From: Arctopsyche grandis
Taxonomy: Eukaryota > Arthropoda > Insecta > Trichoptera > Hydropsychidae
Assembly (NCBI RefSeq): GCF_051622035.1
Contig: NC_135358.1
Coordinates: 14,012,001 to 14,076,000, forward strand
Length of the DNA: 64,000 nt
Direction of reading: 5' to 3'
The translations under genes and the position numbers were made by a program. Every line of letters begins with the position of its first letter. The first letter of the stretch is position 1. A model generated the notes under the pieces. That model did no database searches and was not told the origin of the DNA. It saw only the letters and a program-made list of their open reading frames with translations. Positions 15,101 to 26,629 of the stretch are shown piece by piece.

Positions 15101-15639
15101 CTTGTGTAAGTTTCCATACATTTGTTCTCAATTTGTAACGAAAATTCTGTCATAACTATTAGTATTTCACAATGCTGCCGGTATGTGTGAATTGTCTGCA
15201 CGGTTCAATATAGAATTTTGTTTTGTGACTTTCTTACAATATTTTCCTCAAATACATTGATAAAGTCATGGATTGGTCACACCCGAATTTTTTAAATTAA
15301 ATTGCTTTAACCTAGCATAATTAACGTAAAAACTAACGTAACGTAAAGAATGTAGTGTATACGTTCAAAATGCGAACACAATTTGAATAACTTATTTAAT
15401 TCACATTATGCTAAAATATAATTTATTTTCAAAATAAATTATTCATTGTTTTCTGAATTACTAAACGTATAAAAAGTGATGTATGTATGTAAGTTTTCTG
15501 TTTTATAAATCGTAAATTAAGTTTGAAATTTAAATTTGAATGAAAATTGGCACACAATTTTGTTTGCGTTGCATATAAATATAATATTATATATGTACAT
15601 ATATAAATATAATATTATATATCTATACATATAAAAGAC

Positions 15640-16100
15640 GTCATCATCTACAGCCGCGCACCGTCCACTGCTGGATGAAGGCTTCTCCAACACGGTTCCA
15701 TTCGTTTCTGTTTTGCGTAACTCTCATCCATCTCATCTCACATATTTTCCTAATTCGTCTACCCATCTTCCCTGCAATCTTCCTGAAATCCCTTTTGCAT
15801 TCTCTCGGGTACCATTCTAGCACTTCTTTTGTCCACCTTTCGTCCATTCTTATAGCCAAGTGGCCCGCCCACTACCATTTCAACCTCTTTACTCTATCCA
15901 TTATGTCCACTACCCTTGTCATACTTCTCACCCACGTATTCCACATCCAGTCTTTCCTCGTTATGTAGAGCATACACCGTTCCATACTCCTTTGAGTGCA
16001 TTGGACTTGGTGTAGCATCTTGGCGTTCAATGTCCAAGTTTCACATCCATACGTCATCACTGGCAAAACGCTTTGATCGAAGATCCGTTTCTTCAAGCAG
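15640..16100 (-). mobile_element. RTE-like LINE, C-terminal RT fragment
   Basis: The minus-strand translation gives SVLPVMTYGCETWTLNAKML, a MERCMLYITRKD block, a DIMDRVKRLKW block, then (after a frame change) ERWTKEVLEWYPRECKR, a WMRVTQNRNEW block and EAFIQQWTV. This order (YGCETWTL, MER-ML, RV-LKW, KEVLEW-PR, QDR--W, GEAYVQQWT) is typical of the end of insect RTE-type LINE proteins. Near the coding end lies a GATGATGACG-type tail. Only the last ~150 codons survive. Confidence 0.8.
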
Positions 16101-16267
16101 AAACAAACTAATTATTTTATCATAAAACTTTTGTTTTGTCCGTTGATTTCAGCGGTTGGTTTCGGAAAGGAATTGATACACGAAGTAAAATAAAGGCACG
16201 TGGGCCTTTATAGGCACTTTATATAATTTATAGGCACGCGGGCGCACGTAATATTAATCGTAATAAA

Positions 16268-16269
<2 letters not shown>

Positions 16270-16306
<37 letters not shown>
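16270..16306. repeat. (TG)n microsatellite and C-run
   Basis: A pure TG tract of about 35 bp is followed at 16362-16380 by a long run of C. Both are simple-sequence DNA. Confidence 0.95.
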
Positions 16307-16311
<5 letters not shown>

Positions 16312-16449
16312 CACCCGTGACTCGGCCCAACGTCGCACATGCCTGTCGTCAAATGACGTTCCACCCCCCCCCCCCCCTCCCCAACTAATATACTTTGCTC
16401 TGATTAGGTGTGGGTCCACGCGTCTGCCACACACATAGTCACATATCCA

Positions 16450-17600
16450 CATAGGTCACGACTCTTTTTATATATAATACATATTATTATATTATTATGT
16501 GATATTCTTACCAATTCACTCTATTAAAGAGCTTTCCATTTGAATATGTATTACAATCGCTTCAGAAACTCCATCACTGACACGACCTATGGATTAGGAA
16601 GATTTAATATTAAAAAAAATATATATATAGCACATTTTTAGGTTATAAATAACATTTCACTGTGAAATAATTACTGTAAGTATTATTTGATGTATGCACA
16701 TATTCAAATGCCACTGTTTTCATTTATATAGTTCAAACAATAAAGAAAAAAATTCAGCCCCAAACTGAAAAACAACTGAACTGTTCATTCGATTCATTTG
16801 TTGTTTTAAATTAAATGATTTGAATTGGGTATATTGAACCACGATAGGTGTGCATGATTGAATACAAATTCAGAAATGTGGATTGGATTGTGTGGGTACG
16901 TGTGTCTGTTCTTTGAATCGAATGTTTAGAGATAACTTCTTTAGGATATATCCCAAAATAAACACTTCAATCTGGAACGTCTACCAACGGCTGGATACAC
17001 CTGGCGTATCTCGGTGGCGCGACTCTTATTTCACCGAAATGCGCACTTACAATATCCTTTTAAAATTTTCTCCCCTCGAGGTGGTTCCAAGAAATAATCT
17101 AATTGTATTTTTCAATCATAAGATGGAATATAATAAAATAAAAAAATCGTTTATTTTTGCTGTTTTTTTTTTATCTCGTCACAAGCGAAACTGATTTTGA
17201 TAATATTGTTTTAATCAAGATGTGACGACACCAATATATCATTGACATAACTTTTTAAATTGTTAAAATACAAACATTACAACATATAACTTCAAAATAC
17301 ATTGTACACACGTACATATGTACATATACAAATAAGCACCTTAAATAAATATTAGTTCAGTATTATATCTCTCGTTATACTATTCTTATTATATAGATAA
17401 GTATACATGCATGTATATTTACAAACATTACGTAAATGTAGACAGTTTTAATACTCGGAAACAATTATCGCAATTAATCAGTCAATGGCCACTCCCTGAG
17501 TATGACACGAGTTAATTAATTCCAATAATCTAGGAAACAGTATACTCTTTCCTTCATTTATAGCCGTTGGAATAAAAAAAAAAGATAAAAAGTAATTTGA
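16450..17600. other. Intergenic, 3' flank of the XKR gene
   Basis: AT-rich DNA with no supported gene. The nearest feature is the 3' end of the minus-strand XK-related gene, so the right part (about 17250-17600) may hold its 3' UTR. No family match is seen in the frame at 16883-17194. Confidence 0.45.
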
Positions 17601-17601
17601 T

Positions 17602-19955
17602 TTAAGCTGAAGCTGGACGCTGAAGAAAGTCGCTGAAAGAGGAATTCATTGGGTATAATGTGATAGGTTTCGGCTTTAATATTAAAAAATAAATAATGAA
17701 ACAAACGTAAGATAAAGTCGAAGCTCCAGTTATAACGATAACAACATAAGTATACCACCAATTGTTAAAATTCCCAGTCGCATACCATATGGCGGTCAAT
17801 ATGAAATTTTCGATTGTAATCACCGAAAAAAATCCGCCGTACCACAGACGCACCTTTTTGAATTTCATCTTGAATTCGATCAGACAAAAGGTGTACACGT
17901 AGCCGAGAAAGAGATAAAAAACCTTCCGGTGAACATTTTCATACCAAGAGTTCCACAATAGCAAACTTGTGACGAGAACGTAATGGACTATACAAATGTA
18001 CAAGCATTCCATTATGTAAAAGCTAGAGAAAGAAGACAAAACCAACATTCTTGCGCCGATAAAAAGGAACCAAGCGACGAACGCTATCATCTTCGACACA
18101 CCATCTTCTTGATCGACACCTTTAATGGCAGACCTGCGCACTCTGACAGGCAAATCAATATCATCGTAATGCCTTCTTTTTGGAATCCTATCTACGATGC
18201 TTTCTGCGTTGGTCATAAACTTGCCTTTGATGAATGCCATAGAACCTGGTCTAGGTGCTGGAGTGGAAGGTGGTGTGATATGTTGCGACATGTCTTCTAT
18301 TTTGTATGACCGTTTTACTTGTTCTATGCGACTAGTCCGTCGCATCACAACATCTGGATTTTCAACAATCGATACTACTCTTTTTAATTTTGTTTCATCT
18401 TGGTAAGCAATTGGTTCTTCGTATATCGAAGAAGACGATGAAAATTTTTGGACGGAACTGCTTGCTTCGCTTCTTATATTAATAGAATAGGGTAGAATTT
18501 CATCAGCGTGTGTAGATGAAACTCCATCCCTTTGAGTCTCATTATTGACATTGTTAGGTAAATTCACGTATAAGGGTTCTTCAAAAACTTCATCGTCGTC
18601 TGGGTTATTCGAAACTCGTTCTGCGTAAAATTGTCTAACACTAAATGTTTGCACACGTTCGTATGGTAGCATTTCAGATATTCTTCTAATCGTAGAATTT
18701 ACGTTTGATGCACGTCCAGAGATTAGGATCGATTGTTTTGAAGCCCAGGGGTAATGAATTCCTAACGTTTTGCGTCTTTCAAATCGCTGGTATAACATAG
18801 TGATTGTTGCCATTCTCATTAATGACATCACGATACTTAAAATCTGAAGAGATGCTGGAACGAGAAGAAACGGTAAGCGATTGCATTTGTGAGAATAAAT
18901 TACATATATTGAGAAGCATACGTACCTAATTCCAGATTAGCATACGTTGTGCTTAAAAGAAGATAAAATTGAAAAAGAATTTGCGGAGCAGAATGTAAAT
19001 ATGACTGAAGGAAAAAATACAACTCGAGAGAATTCGGCTTCATTAAAATCCTCAAAGAGTTTTCCGTTCTTTCACTGTCATTTACACAATTAGCACAAAT
19101 TGCTTCTATAGACCAAAATACTTGATGAGCGTATCTAAAATTAAAATTAAAATCGTTACTACGAAATGAATATAATTTTAAGAAGTTTAAAAGTTTTTTT
19201 TTTATATAATACTGTAATTTCGTTAGTTTTTTTAAGAAATATTATTAAATTTGAAGAATGGTATATAAAAATTTTACCGATAAATTGCTGCAAAGGGAAA
19301 AGCAAATACGTGCCATAAATTGAGAGCCAAAAATCTCATATTTTTCTTATCGAAAGGTTCATCCGAAGGCCATCGCTCTGGAGTTGCAAGTGTAAACATT
19401 GATCCAACAATAGAAGGAAGAAACATTAATATGATCGTTACAGTTGCCCATCTGAAAAAAATCGCATTTGAATTTATTTTACAATAAAATTAAACAAGTT
19501 AAATTGAAAATTAAAGCTTTGAAACAAGCCCATAAAGAATTTGGCAAACAACGCTACAAGAACCTTTGCGCTGTGTTTATGTTGTTCTTTACGTTAAATA
19601 AACAAGAAAATTAAAATTTCTACATAAAATTACTTATTGTTTAAATTTGAAAGAAAGTCAATATTTTCATTTGTGTCTGATATAATATAATATTCACAAA
19701 ATTGTTTTAATACTTTGCTGTAAATCAATAATATATATTTCAATATAGTTAATAAAATATACAATTACATATGTTTTACCTTGGATTATCCTCAACGATG
19801 TAGCAGCACGCTATACCCAAATCAGCAGCGATCAAAGTTAAGTAAATGATGAATGATAAAAGAGGGGGTAAAAAGAAGTATACGAATATCTTGAAAAATG
19901 AATTCAGGGGACATCCAAGTGTGTATACTGGCGTTTCATCTAGTAGAGAGCTCAT
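17602..19955 (-). CDS. XK-related protein (XKR/CED-8 family)
   Basis: I model four coding exons: 19955-19780, 19451-19278, 19134-18926 and 18854-17602, giving about 603 residues with the frame kept at each GT/AG junction. The start is the ATG of MSSLLDETPVYTLG. Hydrophobic segments occur near residues 25-50 and 60-80. The third exon carries LELYFFLQSYLHSAPQILFQ, closely resembling the SYLHSAPQLLLQL signature of XK-related proteins. The last exon has a long polar stretch rich in Ser, Glu and Arg (about residues 240-420), then membrane segments including the AWFLFIGARM run and the VHYVLVTSLLLWNSW run. XKR proteins are multipass plasma-membrane proteins, and some (XKR8, CED-8) scramble phospholipids after caspase cleavage. 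Whether this one does is not shown. The large polar insert between membrane segments is unusual. The XKR assignment is firm, the subfamily is not. Confidence 0.85.
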
Positions 19956-20423
19956 AACGCTAGATTACAGAGGCTATATGTATGGTGATGTATCACGTTT
20001 TTTATATCACATTTTTAACACAAATGTCAAAATTATTTTTATGTGGCAGAGCTATGTCCATATCCCCAACATATGCGACACTTCTATAGCAGGTAGGTGG
20101 AGAACTGATAACGTGGGCCATACAATATGGGTGGATCCCTGAGAAATAAGTCATCATTGATTAAATTGCACAACTATGTATGCAGATAAGATAACATTTT
20201 AACCAATGCGAGGCGCATATATGTACATACATACATACATATACATATAAATGAATTTTTTTTACATTCATAACGCATTGTTTTTCAACTAATCTAACAA
20301 TCGAATCTATACAAGGAAGAATTATCTACTGAATTTTATGCAAGTTTTCAAAATATTAAATCATCTTACTTGGATTTATTACGATGAACTTCATACTTAT
20401 GTATGTTCAATTAGGCAAACGGG

Positions 20424-20688
20424 TTACATCCCAAATGAAAATCGCTACCAGGATAACCGCCGCTACGAAAACCTCCTGTCGCACGAAAATTCGTCGCACA
20501 GGAAAATTGCCGTACAGAAAACCGCCCAAATATTGCTCAGCAAATGCTTTTTTTTACGAGATCTATGCAATTTTTCATAGAGATCTATGACAGTTTTCTG
20601 TGCTACAAATTTTGGTGCGACAGGAAATCCGCGCGAGCGATTTTCGTAGCAGCGGTTATCCTGATAGCGATTCACATTTGGGATGTAA
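20424..20688. mobile_element. Foldback/MITE with long terminal inverted repeats
   Basis: The left end TTACATCCCAAATG, followed by AATCGCTACCAGGATAACCGC, is mirrored at the right end by GCGGTTATCCTGATAGCGATT and CATTTGGGATGTAA. The complementarity continues inward through the GTAGC/TTTTCG and CCTGTCGCAC blocks to a centre near 20560. Open frames across it on both strands are by-products of the palindrome. About 265 bp, non-coding, consistent with a non-autonomous DNA transposon. The target duplication is not clear. Confidence 0.75.
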
Positions 20689-20936
20689 TCACCGAAACGT
20701 TAAATTATATCATATATATATATATATATACATATATCAAAAAAATGCACAACATATGTACATACATAGAGATAACACTCTTTCATATTAGCGACATATT
20801 TTGCTTATATCACTATACATAAAATTATATCCATGCATGTATGTACATATGTACTTTAGGCAAATAGCTATAATTAGTCCTTAGAGAGCTAATCTAAATA
20901 TTAATAAGATCGGTATTGGATAACTACAAATTATCA

Positions 20937-21060
20937 TCATCATCATTCACAGCTATTTGCCATCCACTGCTGGATGAAGGCCTCTCCAACATGATTTTAT
21001 TCGTCTTATGTTTTGGGCAAATCTCTTCAATTTCAACCCACACATTTTTTCTGATTTTAG
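20937..21060 (-). mobile_element. RTE-like LINE, extreme 3' end
   Basis: On the minus strand a short piece encodes VGEAFIQQWMANSCE and a stop, followed by a (TGATGA)n tail. It matches the end of the better copy at 15640-16100 (GEAFIQQWTV). Insect RTE-type elements commonly end in short tandem tails of this kind. About 125 bp remain, a severely 5'-truncated insertion. Confidence 0.65.
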
Positions 21061-22690
21061 CTGTATACATCAGCAATACATTACGCTAAATTGTACCACC
21101 ATATAAAAATATACATTGTATTTCATGACATTTGTTATTGCAAGTGTTATTATATAGTATTTGCATGGTATGGAATGTAAAGACGCAATGGATGTTTAGT
21201 TAAGAAATTTTGTGGAAAAAAAATTATAACATAATATGCTCAAAGTTTAATATATTTATCTACTATTTCGTCATACTTTTATTATTGATAAATGGTTTTA
21301 ATAAAAACACAAAATTACAAAGTACATATGTATAATATATTTTATTTTCTTAAGTAAATCGCCTTACAAAATAAATTTTATGAGATTATTGCTTGTTTCG
21401 AGGAACGTTTTTAAAAATTCGGTTCAAATGATACGAGATATTCTCTCTGTCTGGAGTTGCATTCAATCTATTTCTATATTTCTTTTATAAAATGGTATCA
21501 ATTGCCGGATTTTCAATCGACGACTACGATTAATTAAGATAATGTTTATTAATTATTGAAAAAATATTTCTATTTATTATTATAAATCATTCATTCTTGC
21601 ATGTCCGCCATTACTGATTTTTTTTCGCGTACCACATGTTGGGAACCACTGGTATAAATTATAAAATTTAAATAAAAAAGGGGATGGTTTTAAGTTGGAG
21701 GCTTATATGTATGTAGGGTTTACTGACATTGTTATTTTCCCAGACATGTCGTTTTTTTAAGGGCATTCAGCAGGAATTTTTATTTCTGTCCTGTATTCTT
21801 GCGAAAATTACATTGTTAAGATTGTCAATAGTATGAAAGTAGTCGTTGTGAAGTATATAAGTATATAAGTTTTACATAGGCTTCTTAACAAAAGCAATAT
21901 TGTAACAAGCGTATTGTGGACATCAAATGTATTGAATAGGTATTTCACATTGCTTATTCCAAAAATATTTATTGATATAAATGTAAAAGAATCTACATAC
22001 ATACTACATACATCTTTTATATGTAGAACATAAATGACAACTCCACTTAAACATAAGGTACTCTACATATAACTAACAAAGTGAAGCTAATAAAAACCTT
22101 GTAATAATCGTTGAGTGAAACATAAAGGTTTGTAAAAATATGACAGAATTGGGTTTATGCAATATGCTTGTTACATTTATTGATCAATTTCAGAAAGAGG
22201 CACTTACTTATAAAGGTTTAAAAAACAAAACACGTTTAAAATGAATTTTAAACAGTTCAATTTTATTTTGAATGAGTGAAGTAGCCCTGGCGGATGAAAA
22301 TTAAAAAAATCCAAGGAATGGGGATAAAATATCAAATTTAGCAGTATTGTATTTATATTGAAAGCTGTGATATTGCATAGTAGATAAACACACTTGCTTT
22401 TTGTATGGGAGCCCTTCTGAAACTCTTAAGGTTCTAAGTTTGGGTACCATGAAATATTATACCAAAATTCATGGTCTTATGTGGAAAAATGTGGTCATGA
22501 ATTGCAGCCATACGTATGATCATATATTACAAACATTAATTTTTATACACATAAACATACATATGTATGTGTAAATAGAAAACTAAATATATGTTTTGTA
22601 ACAATCCCTCCATTTATTACATATTATGTACTACATAAATACAATTATAAAATTATTTCAGTTGATGATTTTCAGTAGAATACTTTATAT
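21061..22690. other. Intergenic; possible tRNA-like repeat near 22370
   Basis: AT-rich, without a supported gene. A segment at about 22370-22560 has phrases resembling a tRNA-derived head (GCATAGTAGATAAACAC, then GGTTCTAAGTTTGGG) followed by a unique body. It may be a single copy of another SINE family, but no second copy is in the window to prove it. Confidence 0.35.
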
Positions 22691-22698
22691 TTGATGTC

Positions 22699-23707
22699 TC
22701 AATCTTTCGCTGGCTTCAAGTCTCCCAAATGTCTACTATGTCTTTCTAATAGTTTAATGATATCATCGCTCGGAGCATTATACAATGAATCAAATTCTGG
22801 TCCGACACTCCAAAGCTGTTCCAAGTCATATTCGATTCTCAGAGAATGAGAGAATATGTGCAAAGCGATATTACCTGTTAACAATATACATATATTTATA
22901 TACTTTATTCAATAACGTATGTACATATATACTATCTAGCTATTATTAAAGATTTCTTACCCATATCAAGCGCCATCCAATCTTTTGATGTTTTACCTTC
23001 TGTAAGCGGTATTGGATCACTCGGATTACATTTCCTTTTATAGACTTTTCGGATGAATTCAACCATTGCAATCATGTGCTTAGTACTACGGCTGGTGACA
23101 ATGCAAATATGTTCAACAAATCTACATTCGGGTGGAACTGACGAAACAAATATATCTCTAGCATTTTCTCTTTGTAATAATTCAACCAATTCTTCTATAT
23201 CAAATACACCAGATAGTCCCCCTGCAAAAATTTAATCTTATAAAAAGTCAACCAACATTGAAATAATCCAGATATATTTACAAAATAGAATCATTCTAGT
23301 TAAAATGACAATCTATTACTTAAATTGATTATTATTAGTGTATAGTTCTGTATATTAGCAGTTATCAATAATACATGTATGTATTACTTACTTTGTAAGT
23401 TAATGCCTTCAAATTCATCAAATAATTCTTTTTCTTCTTTTAATTCGTGTTGAATCTTTTCTTCGTTGTCAAAAATAACGGAAGCCTCAGAATCATGAAA
23501 AACTTTGTATTTACTCGCTAACGCTATTGGAGATTGTTTGTTTTCAATATTTTTGTTACTTTTATTAGGAACTCCTCTGGGTTTTAATACATTACAACTT
23601 TTGTGAATAGATCTAGCAGTGGTTAGCGTAAAGCGACTTCGGAGAGCGAAACAAGAGCGTATTGATGCAGCATCAAGTCGCAAACACCCAAGTATTGAAA
23701 TCGACAT
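22699..23707 (-). CDS. Mitochondrial ribosome silencing factor (RsfS/MALSU1 family)
   Basis: Three exons (23707-23392, 23221-22961, 22874-22699) join in frame to about 250 residues. The start is the ATG of MSISILGCLRLDAAS. The first ~50 residues are rich in Arg, Ser and Thr and poor in acid, as in a mitochondrial targeting sequence. The conserved domain begins at FDIEELVELLQRENARDIFV and includes IVTSRSTKHMIAMVEFI, DWMALDMG and NIALHIFS, the last two matching the RsfS signature W-hD-hG-hhhHhF. In bacteria and mitochondria this family binds the large subunit protein L14/uL14m and blocks premature joining of subunits during assembly. The acidic tract EEKIQHELKEEKELFDEFEG precedes the domain. 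The downstream tail of ~60 residues is typical of metazoan forms. No oddity was noticed. Confidence 0.88.
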
Positions 23708-24291
23708 GGTTATGTCGCACGCCGGATTTGATTTTGACAACTGTTTCGTGAGACGACAATAACCTCATTAAATATGACCACGACCACATTCACAAATTAT
23801 AAGAGTGATCATTCTAAGCAAGTCAGGCAGCCTTTTTTGCAGCTATTCAAAAATTAGTCATATGAGAAAAAAATTAATTTAACATTTTCAAAATTGGAGT
23901 TGAATATTTTGAGTTCGAGATAATTCTACAAAATTAAGGTAAACAAACATATCTCCAGATGGACAAGCTGTTTCGGCTGCGCATACATTAATTTAAAATT
24001 TGTAGTATTATATTGCTACCAAATCGGGAAAAATACGTGAAAATACATAACAAAATTAAGCGGAACCGCGACATACAGTCGAGAACATTCCAACATTCAA
24101 GAGCAGTAAACAAGTGCACCTGCATCCATAACCAAAGAATACATTGTAACCCATTGACGTCATCTCGCTTCCAGAACATACCAAATGACGCAGGTGATAA
24201 AAGCTAATCAAGCAGAACCGCGACGCACATGGACGCCCGCAGAAAATTTTCTAAGGGGGGGCAAAATATTTTTAGTAATGTTTTAATGTAG

Positions 24292-25396
24292 TATGGAGGA
24301 TGAACGAATGAGACGACTGGCATGTTAATGCACGTGTTTATTATATGACAGCTGAAGACAGAGTGAGTAGTAGCTCTCCGAACCCAGCCGGGTTGGTCCC
24401 CACTCGCAGGAAGGCAACCAAACTCGACCATGTCGTATAAGCGAGCCACCACATCACTCCCCCCCCCAGCATCAGCGATACCAAAATTACAAAGAAACAA
24501 ATTTTACAAAAGAAAAAAAATTATTGTTACACAAAGAGAAAAAATTATTACGTGGGGAGAAAAAAAAATGTTGACGTGGGTCATCCGCTGTGTACATAGG
24601 TGTACCGCCCTGAATGGTCGGTAGATTCGAGGGCGGTGACGTCGCGAGCAGGACGGTGGGTGGTCCGATGGTCGCGCGATGCGATGCTGCGGCGGCGCCG
24701 CTCTTCCGAGGCTGATGTCGGTTGGTGGGGCGGCGGGGGCGGCAGGGGCATCGATGTGGTTGATGATACTCCAAGCTGGACTGTGAGTCGTTGTGGCTCG
24801 TGGAGGTGTTGTAGCGCTACCGCCCGTCTCGGCGTGACGACGCTCGTGGGGACGGACGGGGCCTTGATGATGATGATGATGATGATGGTGCTGAGGTGGT
24901 GTATGTCTTGTGGTGCTGGATGACCGTTCTATGTGTAGTGGATCGCGCATGACTCCACATCCAGCTGTCAAGATCGTCGTCTCATTCGCTCCCCCATTTT
25001 TTAAAAGCACCTGTCGTCGACGTTGTGGCTGGACGTCGGTAGGTAGGTAGGTAGGTAGGTAGCCGTGTCTGCTCGTTTATTGTCACCCGCGGGCCGCGAC
25101 GCGTGTTGATGGCGATGGGGGCGCGGCGGGTAGCTTCTCCCGCCTGACTCGGCGAGGCAGGGATGAGCGGCATGGGATGAGCGGCATGTTGAAATTGATC
25201 GAGGCTGCGTGGCTCGATGTCGGGGGTCACCAGTATGGAGAGATGAACGAATGAGACGACTGGCATGTTAATGCACGTGTTTATTATATGACAGCTGAAG
25301 ACAGAGTGAGTAGTAGCTCTCCGAACCCAGCCGGGTTGGTCCCCACTCGCAGGAAGGCAACCAAACTCGACCATGTCGTATAAGCGAGCCGCCACA
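24292..25396 (-). mobile_element. TRIM-like miniature LTR retroelement, copy A
   Basis: Two direct terminal repeats of ~162 bp (24292-24453 and 25234-25396) bound a ~780-bp GC-rich interior, flanked by GTAG on both sides. Read on the minus strand, the LTR starts TGTGGCGGCTCG and carries AATAAA. It is followed by CTGGTGACCCCCGAC, in the position of a primer-binding site, and a G-rich purine tract lies just before the other LTR. No gag-pol domain is recognisable, so it is probably non-autonomous and moved by a Gypsy-like partner. The two LTRs differ at only about three positions, so it is young. A second copy is at 36367-37456. Confidence 0.8.
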
Positions 25397-25593
25397 GTAG
25401 TTTTAATTTACTGTAGCGTATTTGTATGGTGAACGAACGGACAGGACACTGTAGTAATGAAGGGCATACTGTAGCAACAATTTTTTTATTAACACAATAT
25501 ATGTATACAACAAAAAATATTACAACATAAATTTAAAATAAATTTATTCTTTAAACAAGAACTGAAGTCGTCTGTTATCGCTACAAAACATAT

Positions 25594-26250
25594 TGTAGGC
25601 GGGGTAGGATGTGTTGACCGTATCCCAGCCTAATGAAACACTGTTGTGCTTGTTTTAATAAAGTTTTATTGTTTGCCTAAATATTGTACAAAGGTATTAG
25701 AATATTTGGGCAAAAGTATGTCGTTCAGCGGTCTCTGGATATGGTAGAGTGTCGCTGGCTCGGCATTCGGCTATGTTCAGAAGGTCTCTGGATGCGGTAG
25801 TGTGTTGCTGGCTCGGCGTTCGGCTATGTTCAGAAGGTCTCTGGATGCGGCAGTGTGTTGCTGGCTCGTTGTTCGGCTATGTTCGGAAGGTCTCTGGATA
25901 CGGCAGTGTGTTGCTGGCTCGTTCGGCTGGTTGATCTTTCAAGTCCGCGTAGTGTAGTGGTGGCAGGTCAGGAGCTGGATGTCGACTGGTCTGCTGCTGT
26001 GTGTCGACGCTTGCTGCTGTGGGTCGACTGGCGTTGTTTGGGTTGTACCTCCTTTTATAGTGTTTCTGGTTGCTGGCTGTTGATGCGTATGCGAGGAATG
26101 TGTTTTTGTCGATGGGGTAGACTTTTCTGGAACGATTGGCACCGTTCCGCTCGATGTAGTTTAATGGCTGCAGGTGTGCTTCGACTGGTTTGTTTCCGCT
26201 CGAGTGGTAGGGGTGGAGCTTTCTCGAAGGTTTTAGGAATGTATTCTGCG
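25594..26250 (-). mobile_element. LTR-like retroelement end, minus orientation
   Basis: On the minus strand there is a TATA-like CACTATAAAAGG (near 26052-26063), then a Pro/Gln-rich leader, then a polyadenylation signal, then GTGTTTCATTAGGCTGGGAT, ending GCCTACA at 25594. The terminal part matches the plus-strand copy ending at 27257. Promoter plus AATAAA plus a defined end fits a solo LTR or one end of a broken element. The family is unresolved. Divergence from the partner suggests different subfamilies or considerable age. Confidence 0.45.
25722..25930. repeat. ~53-bp minisatellite, about four units
   Basis: The block GGTCTCTGGAT followed by GTGTTGCTGGCTCG and TTCGGCTATGTTC recurs with a period of about 53 bp. 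It lies inside the minus-oriented LTR-like segment, downstream of its TATA-like box, and may be a subfamily-specific expansion. Confidence 0.8.
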
Positions 26251-26629
26251 TCGCAGTATATGTCTTGATGATGGTGACGAGATTCCCACAATATCTACAA
26301 TTTTGTCCATAAAGTCTTTTTTGTTGCAGTTCACTTTGTCTCTGTGTACGCTTAACATGCACAATCTAGACAGACGTTCATCTGAGATTGTAGATCTAAG
26401 CCATGTTTTTACACGACGTAATGTGCTGAACATTACCAGCAACAACCGTACATGTTGTTGCTGGTAATGTTAGCAAAACTAAATGATTTAAAATAAAAGT
26501 AACATTATTTGACTATTTTCAATCAATCCAGGGGGGGGGCAAGTGCCCCCCCATGCCCCCCCCCCCCCCCTGCGGGCACCCATGGCGACGCATATTCACT
26601 AAGAACCCCTCTGGAATTCGAACCACATT

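Noticed and set aside
20338-20822. Several short plus- and minus-strand frames between the XKR and RsfS genes
   Set aside because: They are generated by the palindromic element at 20424-20688 and the TA-rich flank.
24504-25010. Long open frames with His and Pro/Ala tracts inside the miniature LTR elements (also 24600-24923, 36673-37086)
   Set aside because: They run on both strands of GC-rich repeat DNA, cross or abut the LTRs and show no recognisable retroelement or host domain.
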